Below are positions 1-9,225 of a stretch of DNA of 64,000 nt, in pieces. The notes under the pieces were generated by a model. That model had not been told where the DNA came from and made no database searches. It saw nothing but the letters and a program-made list of their open reading frames with translations. The translations under genes and the position numbers were made by a program. This DNA comes from Leptolyngbya sp. SIOISBB (GTDB lineage Bacteria; Cyanobacteriota; Cyanobacteriia; Phormidesmidales; Phormidesmidaceae), in NCBI GenBank assembly GCA_010671905.1, contig JAAHII010000001.1, positions 2,356,001 through 2,420,000 of the forward strand. Reading direction: 5' to 3'. Each line of letters begins with the position of its first letter. The first letter of the stretch is position 1.

Positions 1-1366
1 GCAGAGTCTTTGCCGAGCCCGCTCCTACAGGGATATCAGTCAGCGGGGGCGGTGTTTCCTCAACTGTTTCGGGGGGCAGTACCGTCACGACAGGCGGCCT
101 CGCCACTGGCGATTCCTTCACTGGGGCGGCCTCGGGTGCCGTGTCTATGTCGCCATTTTGCTCCATCAACGGGGGCGCTGTCTCGGGTGCCGCGAGCACA
201 TCAGGATTGAGCTGAGCATCGGCTTCGCGATCGCGCCGCGTCAAGTACCCATCAAATTCAGGGTGCAAATATAAAATCGGCAAGGCCCAATAGTGCTGAT
301 CCGACCCGAAACTAGCAATCAATCCCTGACGGGTGCGACTCAGGCTGACGTCAATGGGAAAGCCCCGCCGCAGATTTTGATAGAAAAGTTGGGTAAAGGC
401 GATCGCCACCGCATCGGGAATGCGTTCGGCCATCGCAATCACACTCGGCACGCCACGATTCACCAACGCCTGCACAAGATTTTGCTGTCGCCAGTCCATA
501 TCAGCGTCATCCCCCGCCGTATGGCCGCTGCGGCAAGAGTTGAAAATCGTCAGCGCCACATGATTATTGACGAGCAGTCCGGCTAGGTCATCGCCCGATA
601 GCCGCTCAGTCAGCCCCGTCTGACGGTTCACCAGCGATAAGTCGCCCCCGTTACTGCCAAAGTCGCTATGGCCCGCATAATGCAGCACTTGAAAGTTGCC
701 ATGTTCTAGCTTTTGCGCGAGTTGACTGCGATCGGGCTGCTCCAAAATGTCAATCTGGATGGCCGACGGCTGCTGCGTCGGCGTAGCCAAAATTTCTTGA
801 ATCTGCTGCACCTCTTGCAAGAGCTTGAGATGATCCTGATCTTGGGGACTGGCAATCACCATCAGCACGCGAACCGTATCATCAACCCCAGACAGGGTTG
901 GCAATTCAGTGGTTTGCGTCACCAGCAGATTCGCGGCATAGCGGGCAAAGGTCTGATTGCCTTGGGTGGTGATGGGTTGTTGCTCATGGCGCAACACTTC
1001 CCATGGCAAGCGCTGTAAGCGACTGTCTTTGAAACCCAAGCGCAGGCGCAAAATTTCGTTGCGGTTTTGGGCGATGCCCTGAGCCCGCAACCAACTCTCG
1101 CGAATCGCCTCATCTTGAAACAAAGCTCGGTAAAGCGCCTGGCCCAATTGCTGCAACCCGGAGGAGCGATCGCTCAAATCAACCTGGCCCTGCAACAACC
1201 CCAACACCGGATCATCCATCGCGGGCTGAGCCATCTGGAGCCATTCGTCCACCGGCCACTCAACCTGTGCCTGAGCTACCGGTACTCCAGCAGCCGTATC
1301 TTCTGTCCGAATCAGATAGCGATCGCTACCCAGAGCAGTAATTGATAGGTGAAATTCTTGAGTCAC
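1..1366 (-). CDS. CHAT-domain (caspase-like) protein, C-terminus cut by window edge
   Basis: A minus-strand reading frame of 455 codons is open from a GTG at 1366 to the window start, so the C-terminus is missing. GTG is chosen because the next upstream in-frame stop lies about 20 codons away with no ATG between, and the resulting start (VTQEFHLSITALGSDRY) resembles starts of cyanobacterial CHAT proteins. The CHAT fold is supported by the paired motifs LHYAGHSDFG (putative catalytic His, about residue 233) and FNSCRSG (putative catalytic Cys, about residue 278), followed by GVPSVIAMAERI. The last 60 residues seen are a Pro/Glu-rich linker, suggesting another domain beyond the edge. CHAT proteins are caspase-related peptidases often linked to signalling or cell death in multicellular cyanobacteria; the substrate here is unknown. 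Confidence 0.85.
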   Translation of the reverse strand, partial: MTQEFHLSITALGSDRYLIRTEDTAAGVPVAQAQVEWPVDEWLQMAQPAMDDPVLGLLQGQVDLSDRSSGLQQLGQALYRALFQDEAIRESWLRAQGIAQNRNEILRLRLGFKDSRLQRLPWEVLRHEQQPITTQGNQTFARYAANLLVTQTTELPTLSGVDDTVRVLMVIASPQDQDHLKLLQEVQQIQEILATPTQQPSAIQIDILEQPDRSQLAQKLEHGNFQVLHYAGHSDFGSNGGDLSLVNRQTGLTERLSGDDLAGLLVNNHVALTIFNSCRSGHTAGDDADMDWRQQNLVQALVNRGVPSVIAMAERIPDAVAIAFTQLFYQNLRRGFPIDVSLSRTRQGLIASFGSDQHYWALPILYLHPEFDGYLTRRDREADAQLNPDVLAAPETAPPLMEQNGDIDTAPEAAPVKESPVARPPVVTVLPPETVEETPPPLTDIPVGAGSAKTL

Positions 1367-1608
1367 GACCGGTTGAGGCTTAGGTGAACGGCAATTGCTT
1401 AAGGAGTACCCACATTAGACAGGTACTCACACCTCCCTTCAGGTTAGATCACAGATTTGTTGATGAATTCCAGTGAGTGGACAGATGGACAGAGTGGACA
1501 AGTGAAAGCGTTCAGACGGCCTGGATGCAACCCGGCACACTCACTTATCGACTTACCGACTGCTCTCAGCCAATTATCTCAACTGCAACTCCATTTCTCA
1601 ACCACCTT

Positions 1609-2244
1609 CTACATTGGCAATTGTTCACAAAACAGCCGAATTTCCCGCAGCACGAGAGGCGAAATCTCATGCCCCATGTCGTATTCCTGATAGGTCAAAT
1701 CAACTGCCTGGGATTTCAGCGCATCACGAGACTGCTGTGCTCTCAAAATTGGGACAACTGGGTCTTGACGACCATGGACTATCAATACCGGTCCTAAATC
1801 GGCATGAGGCGCGGGAGCACTATGCAGATAACCGCTGAGAATCAAAGCCCCGGCCAGGGGTAGTTGCAGGCCTATATCCAGTGTCATCGCTCCCCCTTGC
1901 GAAAACCCGGCGATTACCGTGCGCTCTAGCGGTATGCCCGTCTCATCCGCAACTTGGGTCAACCATTGCCGCAACAGTTGCCGACTCTCTTGCAAATCAG
2001 CCTGCTGCACCAAATCATTATTATTTTGAAAGTCGTAGCCAATTGGGAAGCCATACCACATCCGCCCTCCTGGTGCCTGGGGATGCGGAAATGGCCCATC
2101 GGGAAACAGCATCTTAAAGCCCTTAAGGGGCATATAATCAGCGATCGCGGCCAAGTCTGCGGCATTTGCGCCCCAACCATGGAGTCCAATCAGCAGCTTA
2201 TCTGCGGACTCATCTGTCACTTTCGCGATCGCCGACAACACCAT
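1609..2244 (-). CDS. Alpha/beta hydrolase, phospholipase/carboxylesterase family
   Basis: This 211-residue protein has the layout of the small carboxylesterase family (abhydrolase_2, YpfH-like). The oxyanion region LIGLHGWGANAAD is near residue 18, the nucleophile elbow is GFSQGGAM (Ser about residue 115), an acidic residue follows in HGRQDPVVP, and the final His is in YDMGHEIS. There is no signal peptide, so it is probably cytoplasmic. The substrate cannot be read from sequence; esters of short acyl chains or lysophospholipids are usual for the family. It is transcribed divergently from purH with about 140 bp between the start codons, so the two may share a regulatory region. Confidence 0.88.
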   Translation of the reverse strand: MVLSAIAKVTDESADKLLIGLHGWGANAADLAAIADYMPLKGFKMLFPDGPFPHPQAPGGRMWYGFPIGYDFQNNNDLVQQADLQESRQLLRQWLTQVADETGIPLERTVIAGFSQGGAMTLDIGLQLPLAGALILSGYLHSAPAPHADLGPVLIVHGRQDPVVPILRAQQSRDALKSQAVDLTYQEYDMGHEISPLVLREIRLFCEQLPM

Positions 2245-2381
2245 TGCGTCATTCCTGATGGGATTTTGCAGACGATTGTAGCGCTATGGGAAGGTAGAAA
2301 ATTAAGAGAAAGGAACCGACTACCGGCTCGCTTCCGTCGCACCGGTATATTTAATTGTGCACAGAGAAAGGGGTTAAGGCG

Positions 2382-3944
2382 ATGTCGCGGCTAGCGTTAC
2401 TGAGCGTGTCAGACAAAACTGGATTAGTCGAGTTGGCCAAAGCACTGGTCGAGTCCTTTGACTTCGAGATTGTCAGCAGCGGTGGTACAGCCAACGCGAT
2501 CGCGGCTGCCGATTTACCCGTTACTAAAGTATCTGACTACACGGGCTCTCCTGAAATTCTGGGCGGTCGCGTCAAGACGCTACATCCTCGTATTCATGGG
2601 GGAATTTTGGGTCGTCCGGCGCTGCCTAGCGATGCTGAGGACATGGCCGCCAACAACATTCGCACCTTTGATCTGGTGGTCGTTAACCTGTACCCCTTTG
2701 AGCAAACGATCGCCAAGCCCGATGTCACCCTCCCCGAAGCGATCGAGCAAATCGATATCGGTGGCCCTACTCTCATTCGGGCAGCAGCTAAAAATCATGC
2801 CTTCGTTACGGTACTCTGCCACCCCGAACAGTATCCCCTTTATCTGCAGCAGATGACTGACCATGAAGGTGAGGTCACACCGGGTTTTCAGCAAGACTGT
2901 GCTCGCCAAGCTTTTTGGCACACGGCAACTTATGACCAGGCGATCGCAACCTACCTCTCAGGCGCTGATGCCGAAGCTGAAATCGATACGGCCACAGAAC
3001 TGCCACAACGATGGACAATGACCGGTCTGCAGCGCCAGCAGTTGCGATACGGCGAAAATCCTCACCAGCCCGCCACCTGGTATCAGACTGGGAATGTGTC
3101 GTCTGGTTGGGCGGCGGCTGAATTGGTGCAGGGAAAACCTCTGAGCTACAACAACTTGGTGGATCTCGAAGCCGCGCGACGCATTATCGCGGAATTTCCC
3201 CCGCAAGTCCCTGCAGCGGCGGTGCTCAAACATACGAATCCTTGCGGGGCCGCTCAAGGTGAATCCCTCGCAGAAGCCTATCAAAAAGCTTTTGACGCGG
3301 ACTCTGTTTCCGCCTTTGGGGGTATCGTCGCGTTAAATCGACCGATTGATGGCGACACAGCCACCGCCATGACCCAAACCTTCTTAGAGTGCATTGTGGC
3401 TCCGGGATGTGATGACGAGGCCAAGGCAGTTCTCGCAAAAAAAGGAAATTTACGCGTCTTGTTATTAGCCGACCTCCTGAGTGGTCCAGCGCAGGCCCCG
3501 CGAGCGATCGCCGGCGGTTTCTTAGTTCAAGAAACAGACAATATTGAAGATGACCCGTCTGGGTGGGAAATTGTCACGGAGCAAAAGCCCGACGCCGATA
3601 CTCTTGAAGAGCTACTGTTTGCTTGGCGCCTCGTAAAACACGTCAAATCCAATGCGATTTTGGTCACGAACAATCGCACAACTTTAGGGGTTGGTGCCGG
3701 ACAAATGAATCGGGTCGGCGCTGCCAAGATCGCTCTGGATCAGGCGGGCAAGAACGCTCAAGGTGCTGTACTCGCTAGCGATGGCTTCTTTCCGTTTGAT
3801 GACTCAGTGCGCACAGCAGCGGCGGCGGGCATTCGAGCGATCGTGCAGCCCGGTGGTAGTAAGCGCGACCCTGACTCCATCAAAGCCGCCAACGAACTCG
3901 GCCTCGTGATGGCCATGACTGGCATCCGTCACTTTTTGCACTAA
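2382..3944 (+). CDS. purH: Bifunctional AICAR formyltransferase / IMP cyclohydrolase
   Basis: PurH catalyses the last two steps of IMP synthesis: formylation of AICAR with 10-formyl-THF and ring closure of FAICAR. The 520-residue protein has the N-terminal MGS-like cyclohydrolase domain (ALLSVSDKTGLVELAKAL, SGGTANAI, GSPEILGGRVKTLHPRIHGG) and the C-terminal transformylase domain (LRYGENPHQPA, LKHTNPCGAA, DSVSAFGGI, SDGFFPFDDSV, VQPGGSKRDPDSI). The frame is open further upstream, but the ATG at 2382 is preferred: it begins MSRLALLSVSDK as in homologues and sits behind a purine-rich stretch with AAGG. It is followed by a convergent minus-strand gene. Confidence 0.98.
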   Translation: MSRLALLSVSDKTGLVELAKALVESFDFEIVSSGGTANAIAAADLPVTKVSDYTGSPEILGGRVKTLHPRIHGGILGRPALPSDAEDMAANNIRTFDLVVVNLYPFEQTIAKPDVTLPEAIEQIDIGGPTLIRAAAKNHAFVTVLCHPEQYPLYLQQMTDHEGEVTPGFQQDCARQAFWHTATYDQAIATYLSGADAEAEIDTATELPQRWTMTGLQRQQLRYGENPHQPATWYQTGNVSSGWAAAELVQGKPLSYNNLVDLEAARRIIAEFPPQVPAAAVLKHTNPCGAAQGESLAEAYQKAFDADSVSAFGGIVALNRPIDGDTATAMTQTFLECIVAPGCDDEAKAVLAKKGNLRVLLLADLLSGPAQAPRAIAGGFLVQETDNIEDDPSGWEIVTEQKPDADTLEELLFAWRLVKHVKSNAILVTNNRTTLGVGAGQMNRVGAAKIALDQAGKNAQGAVLASDGFFPFDDSVRTAAAAGIRAIVQPGGSKRDPDSIKAANELGLVMAMTGIRHFLH

Positions 3945-4037
3945 TTCAGTCACCGCTTCGACCTCAGCCATCCCCTATTCATGGGATCCATTCCAGAGGG
4001 GCAACCAGGAAACATCGCCAGTCCGTCAGCGATGTCC

Positions 4038-5366
4038 TTAACTTCCGGCAAGCTCAATCATGACGTACCCAGCTTGCTCAAGGCTAATCAAAAAACCACG
4101 AACGTCTTGAAATGCCTTCTCAGGGTCTGTGGGCTCTAGCGTCACGGTATTCAGTGGGCGACCCTGTAGCCAGCGTTGCACTAAAGCGGACATCATTTTG
4201 GGGCCATCTAGTAAAGCGTGCAAACACCCAGCAAAAGAACTGTCAATCACGGTGTCAGGATTGAAAAGCTTCAAATACTTATTGAAGGGAATCAGGCCAG
4301 GATATTCAGCTTTGTTTTCTAACTCTGCTTTGAAAGCCTCCGTATTAAGTTGCGGATGGATATGTACAGTGGCCTGCTGCCAAAGGGCCTCATCCCATGC
4401 TTTCACCGAGGAGCATTCATGGCTCTGTTCTGGATGGCCACAGTAGAGATCTAGCAGACGATGTTGTATGGGGTGTAGCAACTCATAGATATGGATTTGC
4501 TCTTCAGTACTCATTTCAGTGATCTGAGTAGCGACTGTTTGCGGCAAATCTGCCATATTTTTGAAGAGTTTTTCGAGGTGCCAACTGCGCCAATCAACCA
4601 GGCTAATAAACGCTAAGTCCGCCTGTTGCAATATCTGAGAAAACTCAGGCATGGTGATGCCTTTATCGCCACGAATCAAATGATTGCTCAAAATGAGTTG
4701 GTCATTTTTTTCAGAATTCGAAGCCCAGGTCTGTTGCCTGGATATCACCCAATCCTGCAAATTATCCATCATTTGTCGGGTCATATCAATTTCTTCTGAC
4801 GTTGGCATGCCTTCTAAACAGCCCAAACGAGAGAGAAACTCTTGCACGCGATAGAAGCTCGATCGTTGCAAAATGCTGTGCATATTGGCGCGGATGATCC
4901 CTTCAGGTTTAAGCACCGCCTTCATAGCTTGTAAACCCGCCACCGGATTTTCTAACAGATACAGCACGTCATCACAATTGATGTAATCGAACTGATAAGG
5001 CAAGCTGGGCAGCTCTTCGATGGGCACACAATGAAAAGAACTGGAATTACTAATCTGCTGATATGCCAAACGTTGTTCAGCCAGCTCTAGAGATTTGGGT
5101 GAGATATCAACCCCCACGATGTGAGCGCCTGGATTGGCGATCGCCAAAGCCAGTAATTTATAGCCTGAGCCACACCCCGCATCCAAAATCCACTTACCCT
5201 CCGTCTTGGGCACATGATGATTTCTTAAGTAGTAAGGGGTGATGTAGCTATGTATGGCCACATAGTCAGGATCCGTTGAGGGGTTCTCATCCAGGGGGCG
5301 ATTTGGGTAAGGGAGCGCATCGAACTGAGGCCGAATCTTTTCCCAATGGGCTTGTGAAAGGGTCAC
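4038..5366 (-). CDS. Class I SAM-dependent methyltransferase (copy A of a tandem pair)
   Basis: This 442-residue protein has a clear SAM-binding motif I, ILDAGCGSGYK, at about residue 59, followed by HIVGVDISPKSLELA (motif II) and FDYINCDDVLYLL (motif IV region). The C-terminal half is a long accessory region that includes YELLHP, LLDLYCGHPEQ and a final conserved block around AGCLHALLDG; it may correspond to a methyltransferase regulatory domain, but I am not sure. It is clearly paralogous to the next gene upstream (5433-6758), which is nearly the same length and colinear throughout, so the pair arose by tandem duplication. The gap to that gene is 66 bp and both are on the minus strand, so they are probably co-transcribed. 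The substrate is unknown. Confidence 0.85.
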   Translation of the reverse strand: MTLSQAHWEKIRPQFDALPYPNRPLDENPSTDPDYVAIHSYITPYYLRNHHVPKTEGKWILDAGCGSGYKLLALAIANPGAHIVGVDISPKSLELAEQRLAYQQISNSSSFHCVPIEELPSLPYQFDYINCDDVLYLLENPVAGLQAMKAVLKPEGIIRANMHSILQRSSFYRVQEFLSRLGCLEGMPTSEEIDMTRQMMDNLQDWVISRQQTWASNSEKNDQLILSNHLIRGDKGITMPEFSQILQQADLAFISLVDWRSWHLEKLFKNMADLPQTVATQITEMSTEEQIHIYELLHPIQHRLLDLYCGHPEQSHECSSVKAWDEALWQQATVHIHPQLNTEAFKAELENKAEYPGLIPFNKYLKLFNPDTVIDSSFAGCLHALLDGPKMMSALVQRWLQGRPLNTVTLEPTDPEKAFQDVRGFLISLEQAGYVMIELAGS

Positions 5367-5432
5367 CTTATTCTCCTGATTGCAGCTGAGTGGCCGTGAG
5401 TTATGAGCGAGGGATTGTTTGCGATAATCGGT

Positions 5433-6758
5433 TTAGATCACTTCAATCAAGATGTAGCCAGCGGTTTCCAACTGGATCAGGATGTTTTGCATGGTCAGGA
5501 AAACCTGGGATGGGTCAACGGGCGCAAGCGTGGTCGGCTCAACTGGATGGATTTGTTGCCAGCGATCGCACAGCTCAGACATCATTAACGGCTGCTTAAT
5601 CAAGGGATATAGGCAACCGGCAATACTGTCATCGAGGTTCAGTTTCTGGTTACCAATGGGGAAATGCTCGTGCAGGGCAAGCGTACCCAAGCGCCGGGTG
5701 CCCGCTGTGAGGATGTCGGCAAACTTTTGCGTGCACAGTTGAGGATGTAAATAAACTTTTGCCCGTTGCCACTGAGTCATCGTCCAATCTTCTAACGGGG
5801 GGCGATCTCGGCCTTGCCCCGGATGCCCACAATACAGATCTAACAAGCGATGAGTGGGGTGTAGCAGCTCAAACATGTATAACTGCTCCTCAAAACTCAT
5901 ATCAGCCAATCCTAGGGCGATCGCGATCGGCAAATCCTCAACATTCTTGAATAGTTTTTCGAGGTTCCACTCTCGCCAGTTCACCATATTGATGAGTTCT
6001 AAGTTAGCCTGACGTAATAAGGCTGAAAACTCTTCCATCGTGAACCCTTGATCATTCCGCAGCAAAAAATTGGCCGCGATCATCTCATCATTCGTTTGCA
6101 CCTCAGGATTTTGATTCCAGAGGAGTCGCTTAGTCATCACCCAATCTTGCAGTGAGGCCATCGTTTGCCTCACCAGCGCAATTTCAGCTTGATTAACCGC
6201 CGCTTGCAGGCAGCCAAACTGCTTAAATAAAGCCTGCGCTCGGTAGCAATCTTCTCGTTGTAAGCGACTGTGTAGATTCGCACGGAGGATACCGGTCGGC
6301 TTTAAGACTACCTGTAATGCTTTGAGTCCAGCAGCCGGATCAGGTAGTAGATAGAGAGTTTCATCGCAGTTGATATAGTCAAAAGCCTGCCCCAAGGCGG
6401 GCAATTCTTCGAGCGGTAGACAATGAAACTCAATTGAGTTGGCCAAACCATGGTACTCGACACGCTGTTTGGCCAACTCAATTGAGTTTGCTGAGATATC
6501 GACGCCCACGATATAAGCACCAGGATTAGCTAGCGCCAGGGCCATCGCCTTATACCCTGAACCGCAACCCGCATCTAGAATCCATTTATCTTGAGGATCA
6601 ATCACTTGGTGATCCCGCAGATAGTAGGGAATCACGCAGCTATGGGCAGATAAATAGGTCGGATGATCACCCGGCGTTTGCTCTAAGGGCAAGTTGGGAT
6701 AAGGCAAGGCATCGAACTGCAGGCGCACTTTGGCCCATTTATCAGATGTTTGAGTCAT
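5433..6758 (-). CDS. Class I SAM-dependent methyltransferase (copy B of a tandem pair)
   Basis: This 441-residue paralogue of the neighbouring gene has motif I as ILDAGCGSGYKAMAL, then YIVGVDISANSIELA and FDYINCDETLYLL. Both proteins share the N-terminal pattern WxKxRxQFDALPYPNxPL and the C-terminal blocks around YELLHPxxHRLLDLYCGHP and the end GYxxIE, so the duplication covers the whole protein. It is the promoter-proximal copy of the pair. Upstream lies about 140 bp and then the stop of the TPR-like gene next to the pilin. The substrate is unknown; protein, lipid and small-molecule acceptors all remain possible. Confidence 0.85.
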   Translation of the reverse strand: MTQTSDKWAKVRLQFDALPYPNLPLEQTPGDHPTYLSAHSCVIPYYLRDHQVIDPQDKWILDAGCGSGYKAMALALANPGAYIVGVDISANSIELAKQRVEYHGLANSIEFHCLPLEELPALGQAFDYINCDETLYLLPDPAAGLKALQVVLKPTGILRANLHSRLQREDCYRAQALFKQFGCLQAAVNQAEIALVRQTMASLQDWVMTKRLLWNQNPEVQTNDEMIAANFLLRNDQGFTMEEFSALLRQANLELINMVNWREWNLEKLFKNVEDLPIAIALGLADMSFEEQLYMFELLHPTHRLLDLYCGHPGQGRDRPPLEDWTMTQWQRAKVYLHPQLCTQKFADILTAGTRRLGTLALHEHFPIGNQKLNLDDSIAGCLYPLIKQPLMMSELCDRWQQIHPVEPTTLAPVDPSQVFLTMQNILIQLETAGYILIEVI

Positions 6759-6900
6759 CGTTTTAGATATGGAAAGCAGGGCTGACGACGCTCAAATCGT
6801 AGCAAGCTTAGCTAAATACAGGTTGATGACAAGCAAATAAGTCCGGCGAGGCAAACTAGTCCGGCATTTTATCCAGCTCAAGTACCATCCCTAGTTTGAG

Positions 6901-7710
6901 CTATTCGTCACTGGTGGGGGCACTTTTGGGGCGAGCCATATAACCATCGTTAACTGGTTGGAGTTCGTAACCTAACGCTTCAATGTTCGCGATCGCGATC
7001 GCCTGAGTCTCTTCATATACAGACGACGACAGTACTTGTAACCAAGCATTGACCTGAACTGAAGTATTATCGGGATCAGTTTTTAAGAAGTCAGCCGTTT
7101 TTTGCAAAGAGAACTGATCTTCTTCCCCTCTCGGATCCGGCGATTGAGCCGCCCACTGGGCTGCCATCTCATGCGACTCAATAGCCCCGGTAATGTCATC
7201 TAGAAAGAGGATTTGATCAATCCCCACTTGCCGCCAAATAAAATAGGCCTCGGGCGGAACTTCTGGGGTCAAGGATTCTAACCCTAGCTTTTGCAACTCT
7301 ACGGCCCTATCCGGCTGACCAACATAGATCGAGAGCGTACTAGACATGAAAATGTAAGCGTCAAAGTGGTAAGGATCACGTTCCACCATGACTTCAAAAT
7401 AATCATCCGCCAGGTCATAGCCCGTGAGCTGACGATGATCCCAATTGCCAAAGTATTGTAAAAATTGTAGAAAAGTCCAATCGTGGAACAGATTCTGAAA
7501 CCCTAAGGCGGGCAAATTTTTCAGTAGTTGAACCTGCAAAGTCTGCTTTTGCAGCTCTAATTCAGCCTGTTGAGACAGCACCTCGCCTTCAGCCGCAAAT
7601 AGCCTTTGCCATCTCACCTGCTGCGAGACCATTATACCCAGCAAGAGCCCTAAAGGCCATATCATCATGAGGATCAGATGTGTCCATCTTCTAGTCGAGT
7701 TTTTGCGCAT
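6901..7710 (-). CDS. Membrane-anchored TPR-like protein next to the pilin gene
   Basis: I do not recognise a named family. The 269-residue protein starts with a basic tail and one transmembrane helix (HLILMMIWPLGLLLGIMV, about residues 10-27), then a short coiled-coil-like stretch (GEVLSQQAELELQKQTLQVQ), and then a helical region with TPR-like spacing: ADDYFEVMVERDPYHFDAYI, then DRAVELQKLGLES. An upstream TTG at 7740 would add ten residues; the ATG at 7710 is preferred because the basic tail and helix follow it directly. It lies about 300 bp downstream of the pilin gene on the same strand but behind that gene's terminator. The location suggests a role at the pilus or in export, which is inference only. 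Confidence 0.65.
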   Translation of the reverse strand: MRKNSTRRWTHLILMMIWPLGLLLGIMVSQQVRWQRLFAAEGEVLSQQAELELQKQTLQVQLLKNLPALGFQNLFHDWTFLQFLQYFGNWDHRQLTGYDLADDYFEVMVERDPYHFDAYIFMSSTLSIYVGQPDRAVELQKLGLESLTPEVPPEAYFIWRQVGIDQILFLDDITGAIESHEMAAQWAAQSPDPRGEEDQFSLQKTADFLKTDPDNTSVQVNAWLQVLSSSVYEETQAIAIANIEALGYELQPVNDGYMARPKSAPTSDE

Positions 7711-7920
7711 ATCCGAGTTCTCGCCAACGATGTTGCTCAAAGTGTGTGTACGGTCTCATGAAGCAGGCATAGGGAAGCTTGACTATAGCAAACCATCATT
7801 AAGCTTGAACATCTCTAATTGCCACACCCATTTCACAGCAAAACTTTCAGCTCCGCCTGCGGAATTCCACCGGCAGCCCTTTGCCATATGAGCTTGGTTG
7901 ACAATGGTCATTAGAGATCA

Positions 7921-7959
7921 AAAAAGGCTGGCGTGCCGCTAAGCTCACCAACCTTTTTT
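7921..7959 (-). terminator. Rho-independent terminator of the pilin gene
   Basis: Read on the minus strand, AAGGTTGGTGAGC and GCGGCACGCCAGCCTT pair into a long, slightly imperfect stem with a short loop, followed by a run of T. It lies just after the pilin stop codon. Confidence 0.8.
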
Positions 7960-8016
7960 GAGAATTCTTGAACCTTAAATGCGAGATGCCAATGAAGCAT
8001 CAGGTCACATCAAAGC

Positions 8017-8553
8017 TTACAAGTCCTCGGTACCGCCCGGACATACTGGAGGAGTAGCAGCAACAATCGCTGTGGCATTTAGATCACCAGCTGCAGTCTC
8101 ACGGCACAGCAACACGACTTGGTTACCGCTGTTTACGTCAGAATAAACTTGCCCACCAAAGCCCTTCAGAGCGGTTTTCGCCGGGGAACCATACATGACC
8201 GCCGAGTTGGCTAGGCCTAGGTCAAACGCACCTGCGGTACCACCACCAACTGCGTCACCATACGTATAGTTCTGAGTCGCGGTTTCAATACCGACATCCA
8301 TATCAGAAACGTTTGGGGCATACGTCAGCTCTTCTAAGTAATAGGCTTGTTGCCCCCGGTTAGCAGCCCCCACGTAGTTAGCGGCTTCAGATTCACGGGC
8401 GCGGTTAGCCTGGTTGAGGAAGGCCGGCAAAGCAATGGCTGCCAAGATGCCGATAATGATGATGACCACCAGCAGCTCGATCAGGGTAAAGCCACCTTGC
8501 GCTTTCTTATCACGCAAGTGCTTGAGCAGATTATAGGTAAAGCTCGTTTTCAT
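8017..8553 (-). CDS. pilA: Type IV pilin-like protein (PilA family)
   Basis: The 178-residue prepilin has a leader ending at the class III cleavage site GG/FTLIELLVV, followed by the hydrophobic helix with Glu5 (FTLIELLVVIIIIGILAAIA) that packs the pilus core. Two cysteines near the C-terminus (VLLCRET and PPVCPGG) fit the disulfide-bound D-region of pilins. The start at 8553 is chosen because AAGGAG lies about 9 bp upstream (AAGGAGAACAACCAACC before ATG); the frame continues nine codons further but without a better site. A terminator follows directly. The strong ribosome site and terminator suggest a highly expressed, major-type pilin. It lies between a membrane glycosyltransferase upstream and a TPR-like protein downstream. 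Confidence 0.93.
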   Translation of the reverse strand: MKTSFTYNLLKHLRDKKAQGGFTLIELLVVIIIIGILAAIALPAFLNQANRARESEAANYVGAANRGQQAYYLEELTYAPNVSDMDVGIETATQNYTYGDAVGGGTAGAFDLGLANSAVMYGSPAKTALKGFGGQVYSDVNSGNQVVLLCRETAAGDLNATAIVAATPPVCPGGTEDL

Positions 8554-9225
8554 GGTTGGTTGTTCTCCTTGAGAAGCCAATAGGCGAATGTGCTGTGTCT
8601 AGCTCCATAATCGCTAGGCTACCCCTGGTGTTTTGATTTCATATCACCCGGATCAATATTTCTGGAGGATTTTTGCTGATTCCAGGGATTACCACTAGGT
8701 TGAGTCGCATCTTGACGGCTTGGGAAGGGGTGCAAAATCGCAGTTTCAGTGAAATTACAGGTAATCGTTGTGGCTTAAAGGCATCAATTCTTCTTTGTGA
8801 AGAAGAGGTAACAATCAAGCGCATGTCTCATTGAGTGGATGGCGATTGTCAATGCTTGTTAGCAGGCCGTCACCTGATTGTTGCCCAGCAGCCTCCATGT
8901 CTCAAGGAACGGGAATTAGATCACTAAGATGAGGAAAGTGAGTGTTATGCCCAATTTTTTCCTGTACACCGATCCGTGCATGAACCTTAATTGGCGTTGT
9001 TACAGCAGAGTTCGGAATTCATCGGCAGTAACAGCCTTGCTGGCTAATTATTCAGCGATCTGGATTATTCTCACCTATAGCAGAATTCGGAAGTCGGAGT
9101 TAAAAAGCGCGGCGGATGGTGGTTGCAGTCATCTGGAATGACCTGACCAAACTGTGGTTTGTTATACCCGCAGATTATCAATGAGTAAATCGAGCTGACG
9201 ACGTGGGAAAGGAATTGTTCACGGA
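8554..9225. other. Pilin upstream intergenic region
   Basis: No convincing gene is visible in these 670 bp. The part next to the pilin start should hold its promoter and a long 5' leader. Its distal part holds one copy of a dispersed repeat (9075-9165) and a short segment near 9050 (CAGCGATCTGGATTATTCT) that recurs near 58,940. Confidence 0.5.
9075..9165 (+). repeat. Dispersed ~100 bp repeat, copy D
   Basis: It begins TATAGCAGAATTCGGAAGTC and ends near CAAACTGTGGTTTGTTA. It aligns end to end with the copies at 18510-18611 (same strand) and at 35466-35559 and 60800-60900 (opposite strand), although it is more diverged. Confidence 0.55.
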
